Assembly (NCBI GenBank): GCA_013153965.1
Contig: JAADDJ010000052.1
Coordinates: forward strand, 69,944-113,088
DNA: 43,145 nt
Direction of reading: 5' to 3'
Source of the DNA: Thermotogae bacterium
GTDB lineage: Bacteria; Hydrothermota; Hydrothermia; LBFQ01
In this document: positions 20,191 through 29,664 of the stretch, one piece after another
Layout: the number at the start of each line of letters is the position of its first letter
Numbering within the stretch: the first letter of the stretch is position 1
The notes under the pieces: generated by a model
The model's database searches: none
What the model was told of the DNA's origin: nothing
The model's input: only the letters and a program-made list of their open reading frames with translations
Made by a program: the position numbers and the translations under genes

Positions 20191-21051
20191 ATGCGTATAG
20201 GTATAATAGGCGGCTCGGGTTTTTACAACATAGAGGGCTACGACATCCTTGACCGTAGGCACATAGTCAAGACTCCGTGGGGGGAGCCCTCGGCCGATTA
20301 CATCATAGCCGGCAGGGACGGTCATGAGTTCGTCTTTTTGGCGAGGCACGGGAAGAATCACGACATTCCCCCGCATCGCATTCCGTACAGGGCGAACATG
20401 TGGGGTTTCCGCCTGCTTGAGGTGGATAGGATCTTCGCAGTCTCCGCCGTCGGGGCTATAAATCCGGGCCTCAGCGTGGGCGATATAGTCATACCGGATC
20501 AGCTCCTTGACTGCACGAGGACGAGGGGACAGATCACCTACTACGAGGGGAAATTCACCCCCAACGGCGAGTTTGAGCATCCGGGCAGGGGAAAGGATAG
20601 GGTGTATTACGCCCTCAGGGAGAAGAAGGTCGTCCATGTAGATGTGACCAATCCCTTTGACCCCCAAGGCAGGGAGGTGGCGTACGAGGTTCTGAGCGGC
20701 GCCGGACTCAAGGTGGTTCCGAAGGGTACCTACGCCGCCATGGAGGGACCGAGACTGGAGACCGCCGCCGAGATAAGGGCCCTCAAGATACTGGGGGCCG
20801 ACCTCGTGGGTATGACGGCTGTTCCGGAAGCCTTCCTCGCGAGGGAGTTGGAGATATGCTACACCCTCATAACCATCGTCACCAACATGGCCGCGGGGAT
20901 ATCGGCTACGAAGCTGACGACCGACGAGGTCCTTCAGGTCTCATCCAGCAGGAAGCAAAGGATAATTGACCTCATAGCCGAGATAGCCAAACGTCTGCCG
21001 GATGACCTGCCTCCGGAGTGCGGCGAGGCTCTCAAAGGGGCGATAATGTAA
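20191..21051 (+). CDS. mtnP: S-methyl-5'-thioadenosine phosphorylase family
   Basis: Start moved to ATG 20191: MRIGIIGGSGFYNIEGYDIL; RHGKNHDIPPHRIPYRANMWGF; GTYAAMEGPRLETAAEIRALKILGADLVGMTAVPEAFLARE. Confidence 0.95.
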   Translation: MRIGIIGGSGFYNIEGYDILDRRHIVKTPWGEPSADYIIAGRDGHEFVFLARHGKNHDIPPHRIPYRANMWGFRLLEVDRIFAVSAVGAINPGLSVGDIVIPDQLLDCTRTRGQITYYEGKFTPNGEFEHPGRGKDRVYYALREKKVVHVDVTNPFDPQGREVAYEVLSGAGLKVVPKGTYAAMEGPRLETAAEIRALKILGADLVGMTAVPEAFLARELEICYTLITIVTNMAAGISATKLTTDEVLQVSSSRKQRIIDLIAEIAKRLPDDLPPECGEALKGAIM

Positions 21052-21067
21052 AACTCTCCATCCTCCG

Positions 21068-21073
21068 TAAAAT
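21068..21073 (+). promoter_or_regulatory. -10 box TAAAAT, 8 nt before ATG 21082
   Basis: TAAAAT-ATGGCGAT-ATG. Confidence 0.6.
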
Positions 21074-21081
21074 ATGGCGAT

Positions 21082-22164
21082 ATGCTGTGGTTTTTAATTT
21101 CGCAACCGCAGAAGGTGGATTCTTCGGAGATAAAGAGGAAGGAAGCCGTCGCATTCGTGGCGGGACAGTCCGCATTGGGATGCTTAGCATACTCCTACCT
21201 CAGCAGCGGAGCAGTGGGCGACTTAACGGGCAACGGAGGGGCGGCGGCGTGCGCTTGCATGACCACCCCTCTGGCCTGCATGACGGCCTCCGCCCTGTAC
21301 GGCATGAAGGTGGGGGTTAAACCCCACGGTGCTCTGGCATCCTTCACGGGTGGAATTGACGGTGTATATTGGGGATACCTCCTGTATTCGGCCATGGCCG
21401 TGAATACGGAGAGTCTTCCGATCGGCTCGTCCCTCTTCGTCCTGTCCTCAAGTTTGCTCCTCAACGCGTCTTGGCTCGCGTACTCGCAGATGGCGAACGC
21501 CTCGGAAGGCTCATACGTCTCCAAGACCCTCTTTTCCTTCCAGAGCGCGTACTACTACTATCAGCTCAAGCGGATGATCTACGGCAGCTATATGAGGATG
21601 GATACGACGGGCGAGATACTCTTTGACGACTTCAAGACGGATATGACCGTACTACCCGCCGTGGCCATAGGCTCCGGAATGGCCGGATGGTTCGCCACCC
21701 GCAACCTCAAAAATTACACGGCGGGCGATGCCCTGTTCCTCTCGGCCAACATAAGTAAGGGCTCAATGGTCCTGAGCAACCTCCTACGCACCGCCTACAT
21801 GCAGACCTTCTGGTCGTCGGATAAGTGGAGCGACCCCTACGAGCGGCTGAAGTACTACACCACCCTTTACACGGGATACTACTTTGACAATCCGAACCTC
21901 AACCGTCTGGGAGGGGCCTTGCAGCTCGCCGGCGCCGCGGTGGGCGGCTATCTCTCATATAAGATAGTGCAGAAGAAGGACATAAGCCTGCTGGGAGGTC
22001 TGGTCTATTCCATGGTTCCCTCGCTCGCCTACTGGGCGGCATGGGGACCCATGGCCCTGATAGGGACTGGGGATCCCCGTATCTACGGGAACTTCATGCC
22101 CCTGATCCAGATAGCCCTTGATCTGGGGGCCTCGTATCTCGTATATGACCTCCTCGTGAAGTGA
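21082..22164 (+). CDS. Membrane/envelope protein of unknown family (Gly/Ala/Ser/Tyr-rich)
   Basis: 360 aa; mini leader MLWFLISQ; many small-residue segments; no family recognised. Confidence 0.72.
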   Translation: MLWFLISQPQKVDSSEIKRKEAVAFVAGQSALGCLAYSYLSSGAVGDLTGNGGAAACACMTTPLACMTASALYGMKVGVKPHGALASFTGGIDGVYWGYLLYSAMAVNTESLPIGSSLFVLSSSLLLNASWLAYSQMANASEGSYVSKTLFSFQSAYYYYQLKRMIYGSYMRMDTTGEILFDDFKTDMTVLPAVAIGSGMAGWFATRNLKNYTAGDALFLSANISKGSMVLSNLLRTAYMQTFWSSDKWSDPYERLKYYTTLYTGYYFDNPNLNRLGGALQLAGAAVGGYLSYKIVQKKDISLLGGLVYSMVPSLAYWAAWGPMALIGTGDPRIYGNFMPLIQIALDLGASYLVYDLLVK

Positions 22165-23441
22165 TGGACCTTAAGGGGCGGTACGTGGGCATCTTGGGGT
22201 ACGCCCGCAGCGGGCGCGCCCTGAGGGACCTTCTGGATAGGGTGGGGGGGAGATACTTCATATCGGACGTGAGGTCGGTTGAGGGGGCCCACGAGAGGGG
22301 CGAGAACACATACCGGATAATGGGCACCGACATCATATCCCCCTCGCCGGGAATTCCCCCCCACAACAGGATCCTACGCAGGGCCGAGGCCTCATCCATA
22401 CCGATCATATCCGAGCTGGAGCTGGGGTGGCGCTACCTATCGGGAAAGGTCATAGCCATAACCGGCACGAACGGCAAATCCACCGTCGCCCACTTCACCC
22501 ATTCCCTCCTGAAGGGCAGCTTCGTCGGGGGGAACTGGGGCGTACCCGTCTCCTCCCTCGCCTTCAGGGAGGGGATATTCGTCCTTGAGGTCTCATCCTT
22601 CCAGCTGCATTACATCCGCGACTTCCGTCCGGACGTGGCGGTCCTGACCAACGTTTCCCCTGACCACCTGGATTGGCACGGCTCCTTTCAGGCCTATCTG
22701 TTTGACAAGCTCCGCATATTCCAGAATCAGAGGAGGGATGATCTGGCCATCCTCAACCTTGATGATCCCTACTTTCCCATAGCACGAGGGCGAGCACGGG
22801 GAGATGTGATGACCGTGAGCCTCACTTCCCCCAAGGCCGATTACTACTCCGACGGCCGCACCCTCTTCACCCCCCACGGCAAGGCTCAAGTTCCTCCCCA
22901 CCTTGGGAGCGTCCCGAATCTCTACAACCTGCTCATGGCGCTCGCGGCGGCCTCGGCCGTGGCCGACGGCAGGGATATTCTGGAGAGTATAGGCTCCCTG
23001 CGCCCCCTACCCCACAGGGTGGAGCCCGTAGGTGAGGTGGATGGGGTGGTCTTCTACGACGATTCCAAGGGGACGAATCCCGGGGCCACGTCAATGGCCC
23101 TCCGGTCCTTCGCGGGAAAGGTGATCCTCATAATGGGAGGGGACGATAAGGGCCTTGACCTGTCGGTTCTGGAGGACGTCTTGGGGGAGAAGGCGGCCGT
23201 CGTGATCGCCATGGGAAGGAACAGGTACGACATAGAGCGGATGTTCTCCCACGTGGTCCCCGTCATCGTGGCCGAAGGCATGGGGGACGCCGTGAGGCGC
23301 GCATTTTCGGAGGCGAAGAGGAGGGGGCTCCCGGTTCTCCTGTCCCCGGCGTGCGCGTCGTTTGACATGTTCAAGAACTACGCCCACCGCTCGCGGGTCT
23401 TTCGCGAGGAGGTGGAGAAGCTCAGGCGCCGAACTTCTTGA
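22164..23441 (+). CDS. murD: UDP-N-acetylmuramoylalanine--D-glutamate ligase
   Basis: VIAITGTNGKSTVAHFTHSLL, VAVLTNVSPDHLDWHGSFQAY, LPHRVEPVGEVDGVVFYDDSKGTNPGATSMALRSF; TGATG overlap start. Confidence 0.96.
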   Translation: MDLKGRYVGILGYARSGRALRDLLDRVGGRYFISDVRSVEGAHERGENTYRIMGTDIISPSPGIPPHNRILRRAEASSIPIISELELGWRYLSGKVIAITGTNGKSTVAHFTHSLLKGSFVGGNWGVPVSSLAFREGIFVLEVSSFQLHYIRDFRPDVAVLTNVSPDHLDWHGSFQAYLFDKLRIFQNQRRDDLAILNLDDPYFPIARGRARGDVMTVSLTSPKADYYSDGRTLFTPHGKAQVPPHLGSVPNLYNLLMALAAASAVADGRDILESIGSLRPLPHRVEPVGEVDGVVFYDDSKGTNPGATSMALRSFAGKVILIMGGDDKGLDLSVLEDVLGEKAAVVIAMGRNRYDIERMFSHVVPVIVAEGMGDAVRRAFSEAKRRGLPVLLSPACASFDMFKNYAHRSRVFREEVEKLRRRTS

Positions 23442-24612
23442 GCCTCCCGGCCGAGGCCAGAAGGAGGCCCATGAGGTCCGTGGATGGACGAAGGCCCAAC
23501 GCCCCCGTGAGACTCTCCCTCTCAGTAAAGTGCCAAGCCGTCGGCACCCCCGCCCTCTCGCTCGCTATCACGAGGGGGACGTAGTGCCAGGAGTGCCCCC
23601 TTATCAGACATGGCGTGTCGTGGTCTCCGGTGATGGCCAGAACGCCCCCCAACTCCAACAGGCGGGGCACGTAGGAATCAAAGCGCTCAAGGGCCGCCAC
23701 CTTCTTACGCCAGTCCCCATCCTCGCCCGCCTTGTCCGCATCCTTGAAGTGTATGTAGAAGAAATCGTAATCGTTCCAGTTGCGCCGAAGAGCCTCAATC
23801 TCGCTCTCAAAGTCGGGTGTGTCGGATGGAACGGTCATACCCACCAGCTTGGCCAATCCCCTGTACATGGGATAGGATGCCACGCCGAAGGCCTTCAGCC
23901 CCCACTTCTCCTCAAACGTGGGCATATCCGGAAGCATGGCGTAGCCGCGCAGCAGGAAGAAGTTGGCCTGCGGCTCATCCTTGAGGAGCTGCGAAGCCCT
24001 CTCCACTATCTCCCTGAGGACCTCCGCCGTGAATCGGGCTTGGGGCGTCGGGGATAGGGGCTCCGGCTCCCTCGGGGGTAATCCCTCCTTGCCGGGGTCC
24101 GTCTCCGCCACCTCCGGGGACAGACCCTCACCGCGAAGGAGGAGGACGAACCTATGCTCCTTGCCGCTCTTCCATATGACCCTCACGCCCTTGACCTCGT
24201 CTATGGCCTTCAACCGCTCAATCAGGCGCCTGTTCTCCTCCGTCGGAATCCTACCCGCCCTCCTATCCACCACGACGCCGTCCCTGACGGTGGCGAAGTT
24301 TCCCCTTATGGCCAGATCCCCCCTCCTGACCTCCATATCCACGCCGAGGGCCTCAAGTATCCCCCTACCTATGCGGTACTTGAGGGGGTCGTATCCGAAG
24401 AGGGCCAGATGGGCAGGTCCGCTTCCGGGAGTTATGCCGGCGGCCACAGGCTCCAGAGCCCCCACCGGGTACCGGCGAGCCAGCATGTCCAGATTCGGCA
24501 GGTGCGCCAACTCCATCTCCGTGAATCCTCCAAGGACGGGCAGACCGCCGAGGCCATCAACGACCGCGAGTATTATCTTCCTTCCGCTCTGTATGAGCTC
24601 TCTGTAGGGCAT
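23422..24612 (-). CDS. apgM: 2,3-bisphosphoglycerate-independent phosphoglycerate mutase, archaeal type
   Basis: Start moved to ATG 24612: MPYRELIQSGRKIILAVVDGLGGLPV; HLPNLDMLARRYPVGALEPVAAGITPGSGPAHLALFGYDP; TGDHDTP. Confidence 0.94.
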   Translation of the reverse strand: MPYRELIQSGRKIILAVVDGLGGLPVLGGFTEMELAHLPNLDMLARRYPVGALEPVAAGITPGSGPAHLALFGYDPLKYRIGRGILEALGVDMEVRRGDLAIRGNFATVRDGVVVDRRAGRIPTEENRRLIERLKAIDEVKGVRVIWKSGKEHRFVLLLRGEGLSPEVAETDPGKEGLPPREPEPLSPTPQARFTAEVLREIVERASQLLKDEPQANFFLLRGYAMLPDMPTFEEKWGLKAFGVASYPMYRGLAKLVGMTVPSDTPDFESEIEALRRNWNDYDFFYIHFKDADKAGEDGDWRKKVAALERFDSYVPRLLELGGVLAITGDHDTPCLIRGHSWHYVPLVIASERAGVPTAWHFTERESLTGALGLRPSTDLMGLLLASAGRLKKFGA

Positions 24613-24619
24613 AGGAGGG

Positions 24620-24625
24620 ATTTTA
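24620..24625 (-). promoter_or_regulatory. -10 box TAAAAT, 7 nt before ATG of apgM; overlaps the spoIID-like stop
   Basis: TAAAAT-CCCTCCT-ATG; the upstream TAA is bases 1-3 of the box. Confidence 0.65.
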
Positions 24626-25945
24626 CCGGTGCCACATCCTCTCCATGGAGGCACCCCTGTAGTAGTGCCGCAGGATGCTCCGGTAGTCGTGCCCCCCGAG
24701 GGCCATCCCTATGGCTCCCATCTGGCACATCCCCACCCCATGGCCCCATCCCATCCCCCGCAGGATGAACCTCTCACCGTCGTTATCAACGATGAAGGCG
24801 GATGATGGAAGGAAAGGCTTTCCGAGGAGCTCCCTTATGGCGTACTCGCCCTTCACCGTACGCTCGCACCTGTCCCCGACCACCCTCAGGGTGTGTATCC
24901 GCCCGGACCGCCCTCTTCCCTCCGCGACGAGGGCCAAGACCTTACCCACGCCCAGAGGCTCAAGCATCCGCGCCATCTCGTCGTGCGTATAGGAAACCTC
25001 CCACCTGTAAAGATTCTCTATGGGCGGGAATGAGACGTTGCAGAAGGAATCTTCAACGGCATAGAACTGGCGAAATCCCTCCTCGGTGGATGCGTCGTAC
25101 CCCTCATCCACGCTCCAATCCCTGAAGGATGGAGAGTAGGGCCTATCCACCTCCCCCCACACGACCGAGAAGGTCTCCGTTATGCCCCCGCACGACTTGG
25201 AGTATCGCGCCTCTATCGGCTCCCCTCCGTACGTGAGGACCCATCCCGCCGTCTCCCCAACCGTTCTGACGATATTCTCATCAAGTATGTGGAAACCCCT
25301 GAAGACCTGACAGTGATCCTCGGCGCATATGTCGTAAGGCTCGTTGGGGTGATGTTTTCCGGCGGTGCGCACGAGGTTGGTGCGGGCAGCCACCGCTTGA
25401 GCCTTCAGGGCTTCGGCCGGAGCATTCGGATGCATCTCGGAGGCGGCAACGGCGGCCACGTACCTCTCAACGTCCGTCTCCAGTACCACCTTGACCCCAT
25501 CGCCCCAAGCGTGCGCGTGGAATGTCCCCTCGTACAGGGCCACCTCCTTCCTCTCCCAGTGGAATCCCCTACCCACCCAAGTCTCGGTCCTTATCCTGCC
25601 GCTGAACGTGAAGGGGGACTCAACGACCATCCTCTTTCCGTCGGCCACCACCTCCATAGGACCTCCCCACCCCTCAACCCATATCCGATAGGTCCCTCCC
25701 ACCCTTCCGGCTACGGTGATGGCCTCCGTTATGTCGGGGTAGAGTCCCACCATCTCCCACCTCTCAACGTGGAATCTGCCGAAGGGCTTTCCCAGAGGGG
25801 ACGGTTTGAAGACGGCCCATGAGGAGGATATGGAGCGCCCGGACCTTGAGCGGATCCGTAGGCTCTCGGCCCGACCTCCCGGATACGTGATCCGGCCTTC
25901 GGCCACGAACTCATCGTAAGTTGGAAGACCGACCTTAAGTTTCAT
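24623..25945 (-). CDS. SpoIID/LytB domain protein (putative lytic transglycosylase)
   Basis: ETDVERYVAAVAASEMHPNAPAEALKAQAVAARTNLV and GMGWGHGVGMCQMGAIGMALGGHDYRSILRHYYRG; start moved to MKLKVGLPTYD. Confidence 0.9.
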   Translation of the reverse strand: MKLKVGLPTYDEFVAEGRITYPGGRAESLRIRSRSGRSISSSWAVFKPSPLGKPFGRFHVERWEMVGLYPDITEAITVAGRVGGTYRIWVEGWGGPMEVVADGKRMVVESPFTFSGRIRTETWVGRGFHWERKEVALYEGTFHAHAWGDGVKVVLETDVERYVAAVAASEMHPNAPAEALKAQAVAARTNLVRTAGKHHPNEPYDICAEDHCQVFRGFHILDENIVRTVGETAGWVLTYGGEPIEARYSKSCGGITETFSVVWGEVDRPYSPSFRDWSVDEGYDASTEEGFRQFYAVEDSFCNVSFPPIENLYRWEVSYTHDEMARMLEPLGVGKVLALVAEGRGRSGRIHTLRVVGDRCERTVKGEYAIRELLGKPFLPSSAFIVDNDGERFILRGMGWGHGVGMCQMGAIGMALGGHDYRSILRHYYRGASMERMWHR

Positions 25946-26756
25946 GCCAGTGCCACACCTTGAATCTGCGGCGCAGGAGCGGAAGCTCTCCGCCACCCAC
26001 TCCGAACACGGTGGAGCCCGAGCCGCTCATTAGGGCTCTCCAGCCGCGGCGTGCGAGCTCCTCCTTCGCCTCCCTCACGAGAGGAAAGTTGGGGAGAATC
26101 ACCTGCTCAAAGTCGTTCTCACCCTCAAACTCCCCCCTCCTTATGGCCTCCACGAGCCTTCGCACTTTCCTCTCCGCCTCGTCCGGAGGCGTAAATGTAC
26201 CCTCCCGGTCAAACGTCTCGTAGGCCCTCCTGGTGGATACGGATACGCCGGGGAACACGAGGATCCACTCCCCCGGGAGCCTGAGGTCCAGAGGCTCAAG
26301 GTCGTACCCCCGCCCCCGACCTATGGCGGCCCTCGTCGGCAGCAGGAAGAAGGGGACGTCGGCCCCCACCTTCGCCCCCACCTCTATGAGCTCGTGCAGG
26401 GGGAGGTTGAGGTTGAAGAGCCGGTTGGCGACCCGTAGGACGGCGGCGGCGTCGGATGATCCCCCTCCGAGCCCGGCACCCACCGGTATCCTTTTCCTTA
26501 TGGTTATCTTCAGGCAAAGGTTTCGTCCCACGTGATCCCCGAGGTACTTGAGGGCCTTGAAGACCGTGTTGTCGGACGTACTCTTCAACCCCTCACACCT
26601 GACGAGGGAGCTGCTCCAGGGCTCCACGAGTATCTCATCGTAGAGGGGTATCTTGTAAAAGAGGGTGATTATCCGATGGTATCCGTCATTCTCAACACCC
26701 GTTATCCAGAGGCCAAGATTGACCTTGGCGGGAGCCAGAACCCGCAGCATGCTCAT
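25935..26756 (-). CDS. ispE: 4-diphosphocytidyl-2-C-methyl-D-erythritol kinase
   Basis: APAKVNLGLWITGVENDGYHRIITLF, RIPVGAGLGGGSSDAAAVLRVANRLF, RALMSGSGSTVFGV; ATGA overlap start at 26756 (ORF-track start is too far upstream). Confidence 0.96.
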   Translation of the reverse strand: MSMLRVLAPAKVNLGLWITGVENDGYHRIITLFYKIPLYDEILVEPWSSSLVRCEGLKSTSDNTVFKALKYLGDHVGRNLCLKITIRKRIPVGAGLGGGSSDAAAVLRVANRLFNLNLPLHELIEVGAKVGADVPFFLLPTRAAIGRGRGYDLEPLDLRLPGEWILVFPGVSVSTRRAYETFDREGTFTPPDEAERKVRRLVEAIRRGEFEGENDFEQVILPNFPLVREAKEELARRGWRALMSGSGSTVFGVGGGELPLLRRRFKVWHWHET

Positions 26757-27409
26757 TCTCCCACCGGGAGTAGGAGGGTCAATCTGAGCAGGAAGGTGTG
26801 CGGTCTGGGCTTTGTAGGCCACACCGTAATATCGGCCTCAACGAAGGGATGGAGACCACCCCCCAGACGCAATCCCATCCAGAACTGGTTCATGGATTGG
26901 GCGTAATCAACGGGCAGGGCCGCCTTCAGGAAGGCCGTCTCCCCGACCATCCTGACGTAGGCACCCTCCAAGGATACGTGGTTGTACGCGTGCCTATCTA
27001 TGAACTTGTTGTAGAAGGCCCGCTCGTCCTTATCGGAGGCCGCGATGAAGTGCCAATCCCCACGAAAGTAGAGGGCGTTGGAGGAGTCCTTCAGCACCCT
27101 ACGGGTGAATGCCACGTTTATACCCGGATACTTGCCGGAGAAAAATCCCGTAGGGAATGAGAGGGAGAAATCCACCCGGTTTATGTCGGCGAATACGAAT
27201 CCCAGGCCCACGCTCATGTCCGAGAGGGAGAATCGCTGCCCCAGAGGGAAGACGAAGGGCGCGTAGAAGTGGAGGGATACCCCGTGGGACGATATGATCC
27301 ACTCCCCGCGGAATGAGGCGTAGGAGAAGTAGCTGCCGAGGGCATCCCCGAAGCCGGTCTCGCCGTTCCAACGGTTGTAGATTATAGGCTCTACGAGGAG
27401 GTACCACAT
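26753..27409 (-). CDS. Putative small beta-barrel/envelope protein, unknown family
   Basis: 218 aa with alternating aromatic strands (SFRGEWIISSHGVSLHFYAPFVFPLGQRFSLSDMSVGLGFVFADINRVDFSLSFPTGFF). Confidence 0.65.
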   Translation of the reverse strand: MWYLLVEPIIYNRWNGETGFGDALGSYFSYASFRGEWIISSHGVSLHFYAPFVFPLGQRFSLSDMSVGLGFVFADINRVDFSLSFPTGFFSGKYPGINVAFTRRVLKDSSNALYFRGDWHFIAASDKDERAFYNKFIDRHAYNHVSLEGAYVRMVGETAFLKAALPVDYAQSMNQFWMGLRLGGGLHPFVEADITVWPTKPRPHTFLLRLTLLLPVGE

Positions 27410-27410
27410 A

Positions 27411-29411
27411 TCACCGGTTGTTCAGGTACCACGCGGCGACCCCTCCACCCACGACCAACGCTCCGACTCCTCCCAAGGTGAGCCACACCTGCCTCCACGA
27501 GCCCACCTTGAAGGGGTAGATTATCTCTATGGGGTGGTAGGTGGGTCGCTGAACGCCCCTCATCCTGACGCGGTACGTTCCGGCCACGGCATCCTTGGGT
27601 ATGTGCCAGACCACATCCAACGTCCTCTTGCCGGGAGTGCCCGATACCATGGGATCTATACTCACCGACGGAACCGTGTCGGCCCTCGGCTTGGCGGAGG
27701 CGGGTATTCCCCTGTCCTTCAGGGAGTCGGAATACTCGGAGCCCACGCTCGTGAAGACCAGCGTGAAGGTCGTATCGCAGTGATTCGTTAAAACGAGCCG
27801 GTGGGTGTAGGTACGACCCGGCATCTCCCCGAAGAAGAGGAAGCCGGGTACCTTACTCTTGGTGAAGGCTATGCAGAGGGAGAAGGAGTCCTTGGCGCTG
27901 ACGTTGGGGAACGTGCGCAGCCTGTTGGAATCTTTGACGACCACCCTACCCCTCGCCTCAACCGTGTAGGTCCCTCCGTAGAAGGTCTGGGGGAAGGTGG
28001 CCCTCCAGTATCCGAACTTGTCCCGCTTCAACTCCGGCGTATATACCTGCCCCTTCGGATCCCTTATCGTCAGGGTGTATTGCTCGCTCTTTATGGGCTT
28101 GGAGCGGTTCCTTATGCCCACTACGATCTCCATCGGAGTTCCTATGAGGAACTGCCCCTTGAAGCTGATGTCCAGTATGGGGATATAGACGACCTTGACC
28201 TTCTTCTTAACCCGTATCTCGGCGTCGGTCGGAAGGTGATTGACCACTACCGTGAAGGTGTATTCCCCCTCCGCGAGGCGGGGGAGCATCCTGCCGAACA
28301 CCCCATCGTTGGGGGCTCCGTCGTTATGCTTTCCATCGTCGTAGAGGTCGTACGCCACCTGCCGGCCTTGGGCATCCTCCACATAGACCTTGGCGGAGAA
28401 GTGCTTCCAGTTGGGCTCCTTGGGGGTTATCGGCTCCAGCTGCAGGAGGACGGGGACGGGCTCGGTGGAGGGAGTTTCGGATGCGGGCTTGATTATGCGG
28501 GGAACGGCCATGGATAGGAGTATGGTGGCCCCCTTACTTATCTCAAACTTCCAAGTTCCGGGTTTGGGATTCTTTATCTTCACGATCACGAATCCCCTGC
28601 CGCTCCTCCTCTCACCCTTGACCTCCCTACCGTCGGGGTCGTAAATGCGCAGGTCCTTCTTGGTCTTGGGATTGAAGGCTATGACCATGCTGAATTCGGC
28701 CACCCCCTCCTCCATGGGGAACTCCACTATGGAATTGTGATTGACATCAACCCGGAAGCGGGACTGGCCCGCCCTTATTATGTCCAAGAAGGTCTTGGAT
28801 ATCTGCTTGAGGTCGGATACCGTCCTGTGCTCGCCTCCGCTTATAGCCGAGATGGCCCTCAACTCCTCCACGGGCTCCTGCGTCGTGAATGTGTATATCT
28901 TCCATCCGTTCTTCTTGAAGATGGCGGAGAGTTTAACCAACGAATCCAGATAATCCTGCAGGCTCTCCCCGGGGGGTATGTCCTCCTGCTTTATCTGACC
29001 GTCGGTGAGGACGATGACGTACGCCTCCCTCTCAAACGCCCTCTGATTCAGGAAGGACGCCGCCAGCTTCAGAGCCTCCCTGATGTCGGAGTACCTCTCC
29101 GGCTTCACGTTCTTCAGGGAGTCCTCAAGGATGCTTCGCAGGCCGTGGGGATCCAAGTCCCTTATGACGAAGCGGGCCTTCTCGCCGTAGAAGATGACGG
29201 AGACCTTGACGTTCGCGTTTAGGACGGAGGCTATGTCCATGACCATCTTGGCACCCTGCTGGGCGAGCCCCGATGGATCCAGCTTGACCATGCTGCCGGA
29301 CACGTCTATCAGGAGTACGACCTCCGTGGGAGGTCCCTTAACCTCCCCCACGTCTATCCTCAGCTTTTGCTTTTCAAGGTTAATCTGGGTTGCCAAAAGC
29401 CAAAGTACCAT
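27411..29411 (-). CDS. von Willebrand factor A domain protein with C-terminal TM anchor
   Basis: 666 aa; VVLLIDVSGSM (MIDAS), AYVIVLTDGQIK; Ig-like segments; C-term VWLTLGGVGALVVGGGVAAWYLNNR; mini leader MVLWLLATQ. Confidence 0.88.
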   Translation of the reverse strand: MVLWLLATQINLEKQKLRIDVGEVKGPPTEVVLLIDVSGSMVKLDPSGLAQQGAKMVMDIASVLNANVKVSVIFYGEKARFVIRDLDPHGLRSILEDSLKNVKPERYSDIREALKLAASFLNQRAFEREAYVIVLTDGQIKQEDIPPGESLQDYLDSLVKLSAIFKKNGWKIYTFTTQEPVEELRAISAISGGEHRTVSDLKQISKTFLDIIRAGQSRFRVDVNHNSIVEFPMEEGVAEFSMVIAFNPKTKKDLRIYDPDGREVKGERRSGRGFVIVKIKNPKPGTWKFEISKGATILLSMAVPRIIKPASETPSTEPVPVLLQLEPITPKEPNWKHFSAKVYVEDAQGRQVAYDLYDDGKHNDGAPNDGVFGRMLPRLAEGEYTFTVVVNHLPTDAEIRVKKKVKVVYIPILDISFKGQFLIGTPMEIVVGIRNRSKPIKSEQYTLTIRDPKGQVYTPELKRDKFGYWRATFPQTFYGGTYTVEARGRVVVKDSNRLRTFPNVSAKDSFSLCIAFTKSKVPGFLFFGEMPGRTYTHRLVLTNHCDTTFTLVFTSVGSEYSDSLKDRGIPASAKPRADTVPSVSIDPMVSGTPGKRTLDVVWHIPKDAVAGTYRVRMRGVQRPTYHPIEIIYPFKVGSWRQVWLTLGGVGALVVGGGVAAWYLNNR

Positions 29412-29658
29412 CTTCCAATTCCTCCAGTTTGCTTATGAGATACTCCACGCTCTCCCTGCTCTGCAGAACCTCCAGAAGGCGATCGTACAGGTCCCCCGGT
29501 ATCAGGACGTCCATTATGGGCCTGCCGAACACCCCCAAGTTCAGGAGCAGGTTGGAGAAGGGTTTCAGCCCTTCCAAAACGAATATGGCCACGCTTCCCA
29601 AGCCCATCCTGTGAAGTTTAAGGGCGAATTTGTCCAAGTCGTGCTGGGATCCTTTCAT
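29380..29658 (-). CDS. Small hypothetical protein
   Basis: 92 aa, KFALKLHRMGLGSVAIFVLEGLKPFSNLLLNLGVFGRPIMDVLIPGDLYDRLLEVLQ; overlaps the next gene by 32 nt; operon context. Confidence 0.7.
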   Translation of the reverse strand: MKGSQHDLDKFALKLHRMGLGSVAIFVLEGLKPFSNLLLNLGVFGRPIMDVLIPGDLYDRLLEVLQSRESVEYLISKLEELEDGTLAFGNPD

Positions 29659-29664
29659 TTTTTC

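Noticed and set aside
20203-20215. TATAAT-like string inside the start of mtnP (GTATAATAGG)
   Set aside because: Encodes the conserved RIGIIGG motif; box explained by Ile ATA codons, not a promoter.
24623-25945. SpoIID as evidence of sporulation
   Set aside because: SpoIID/LytB domains are widespread in non-sporulating bacteria; no other sporulation gene is present.
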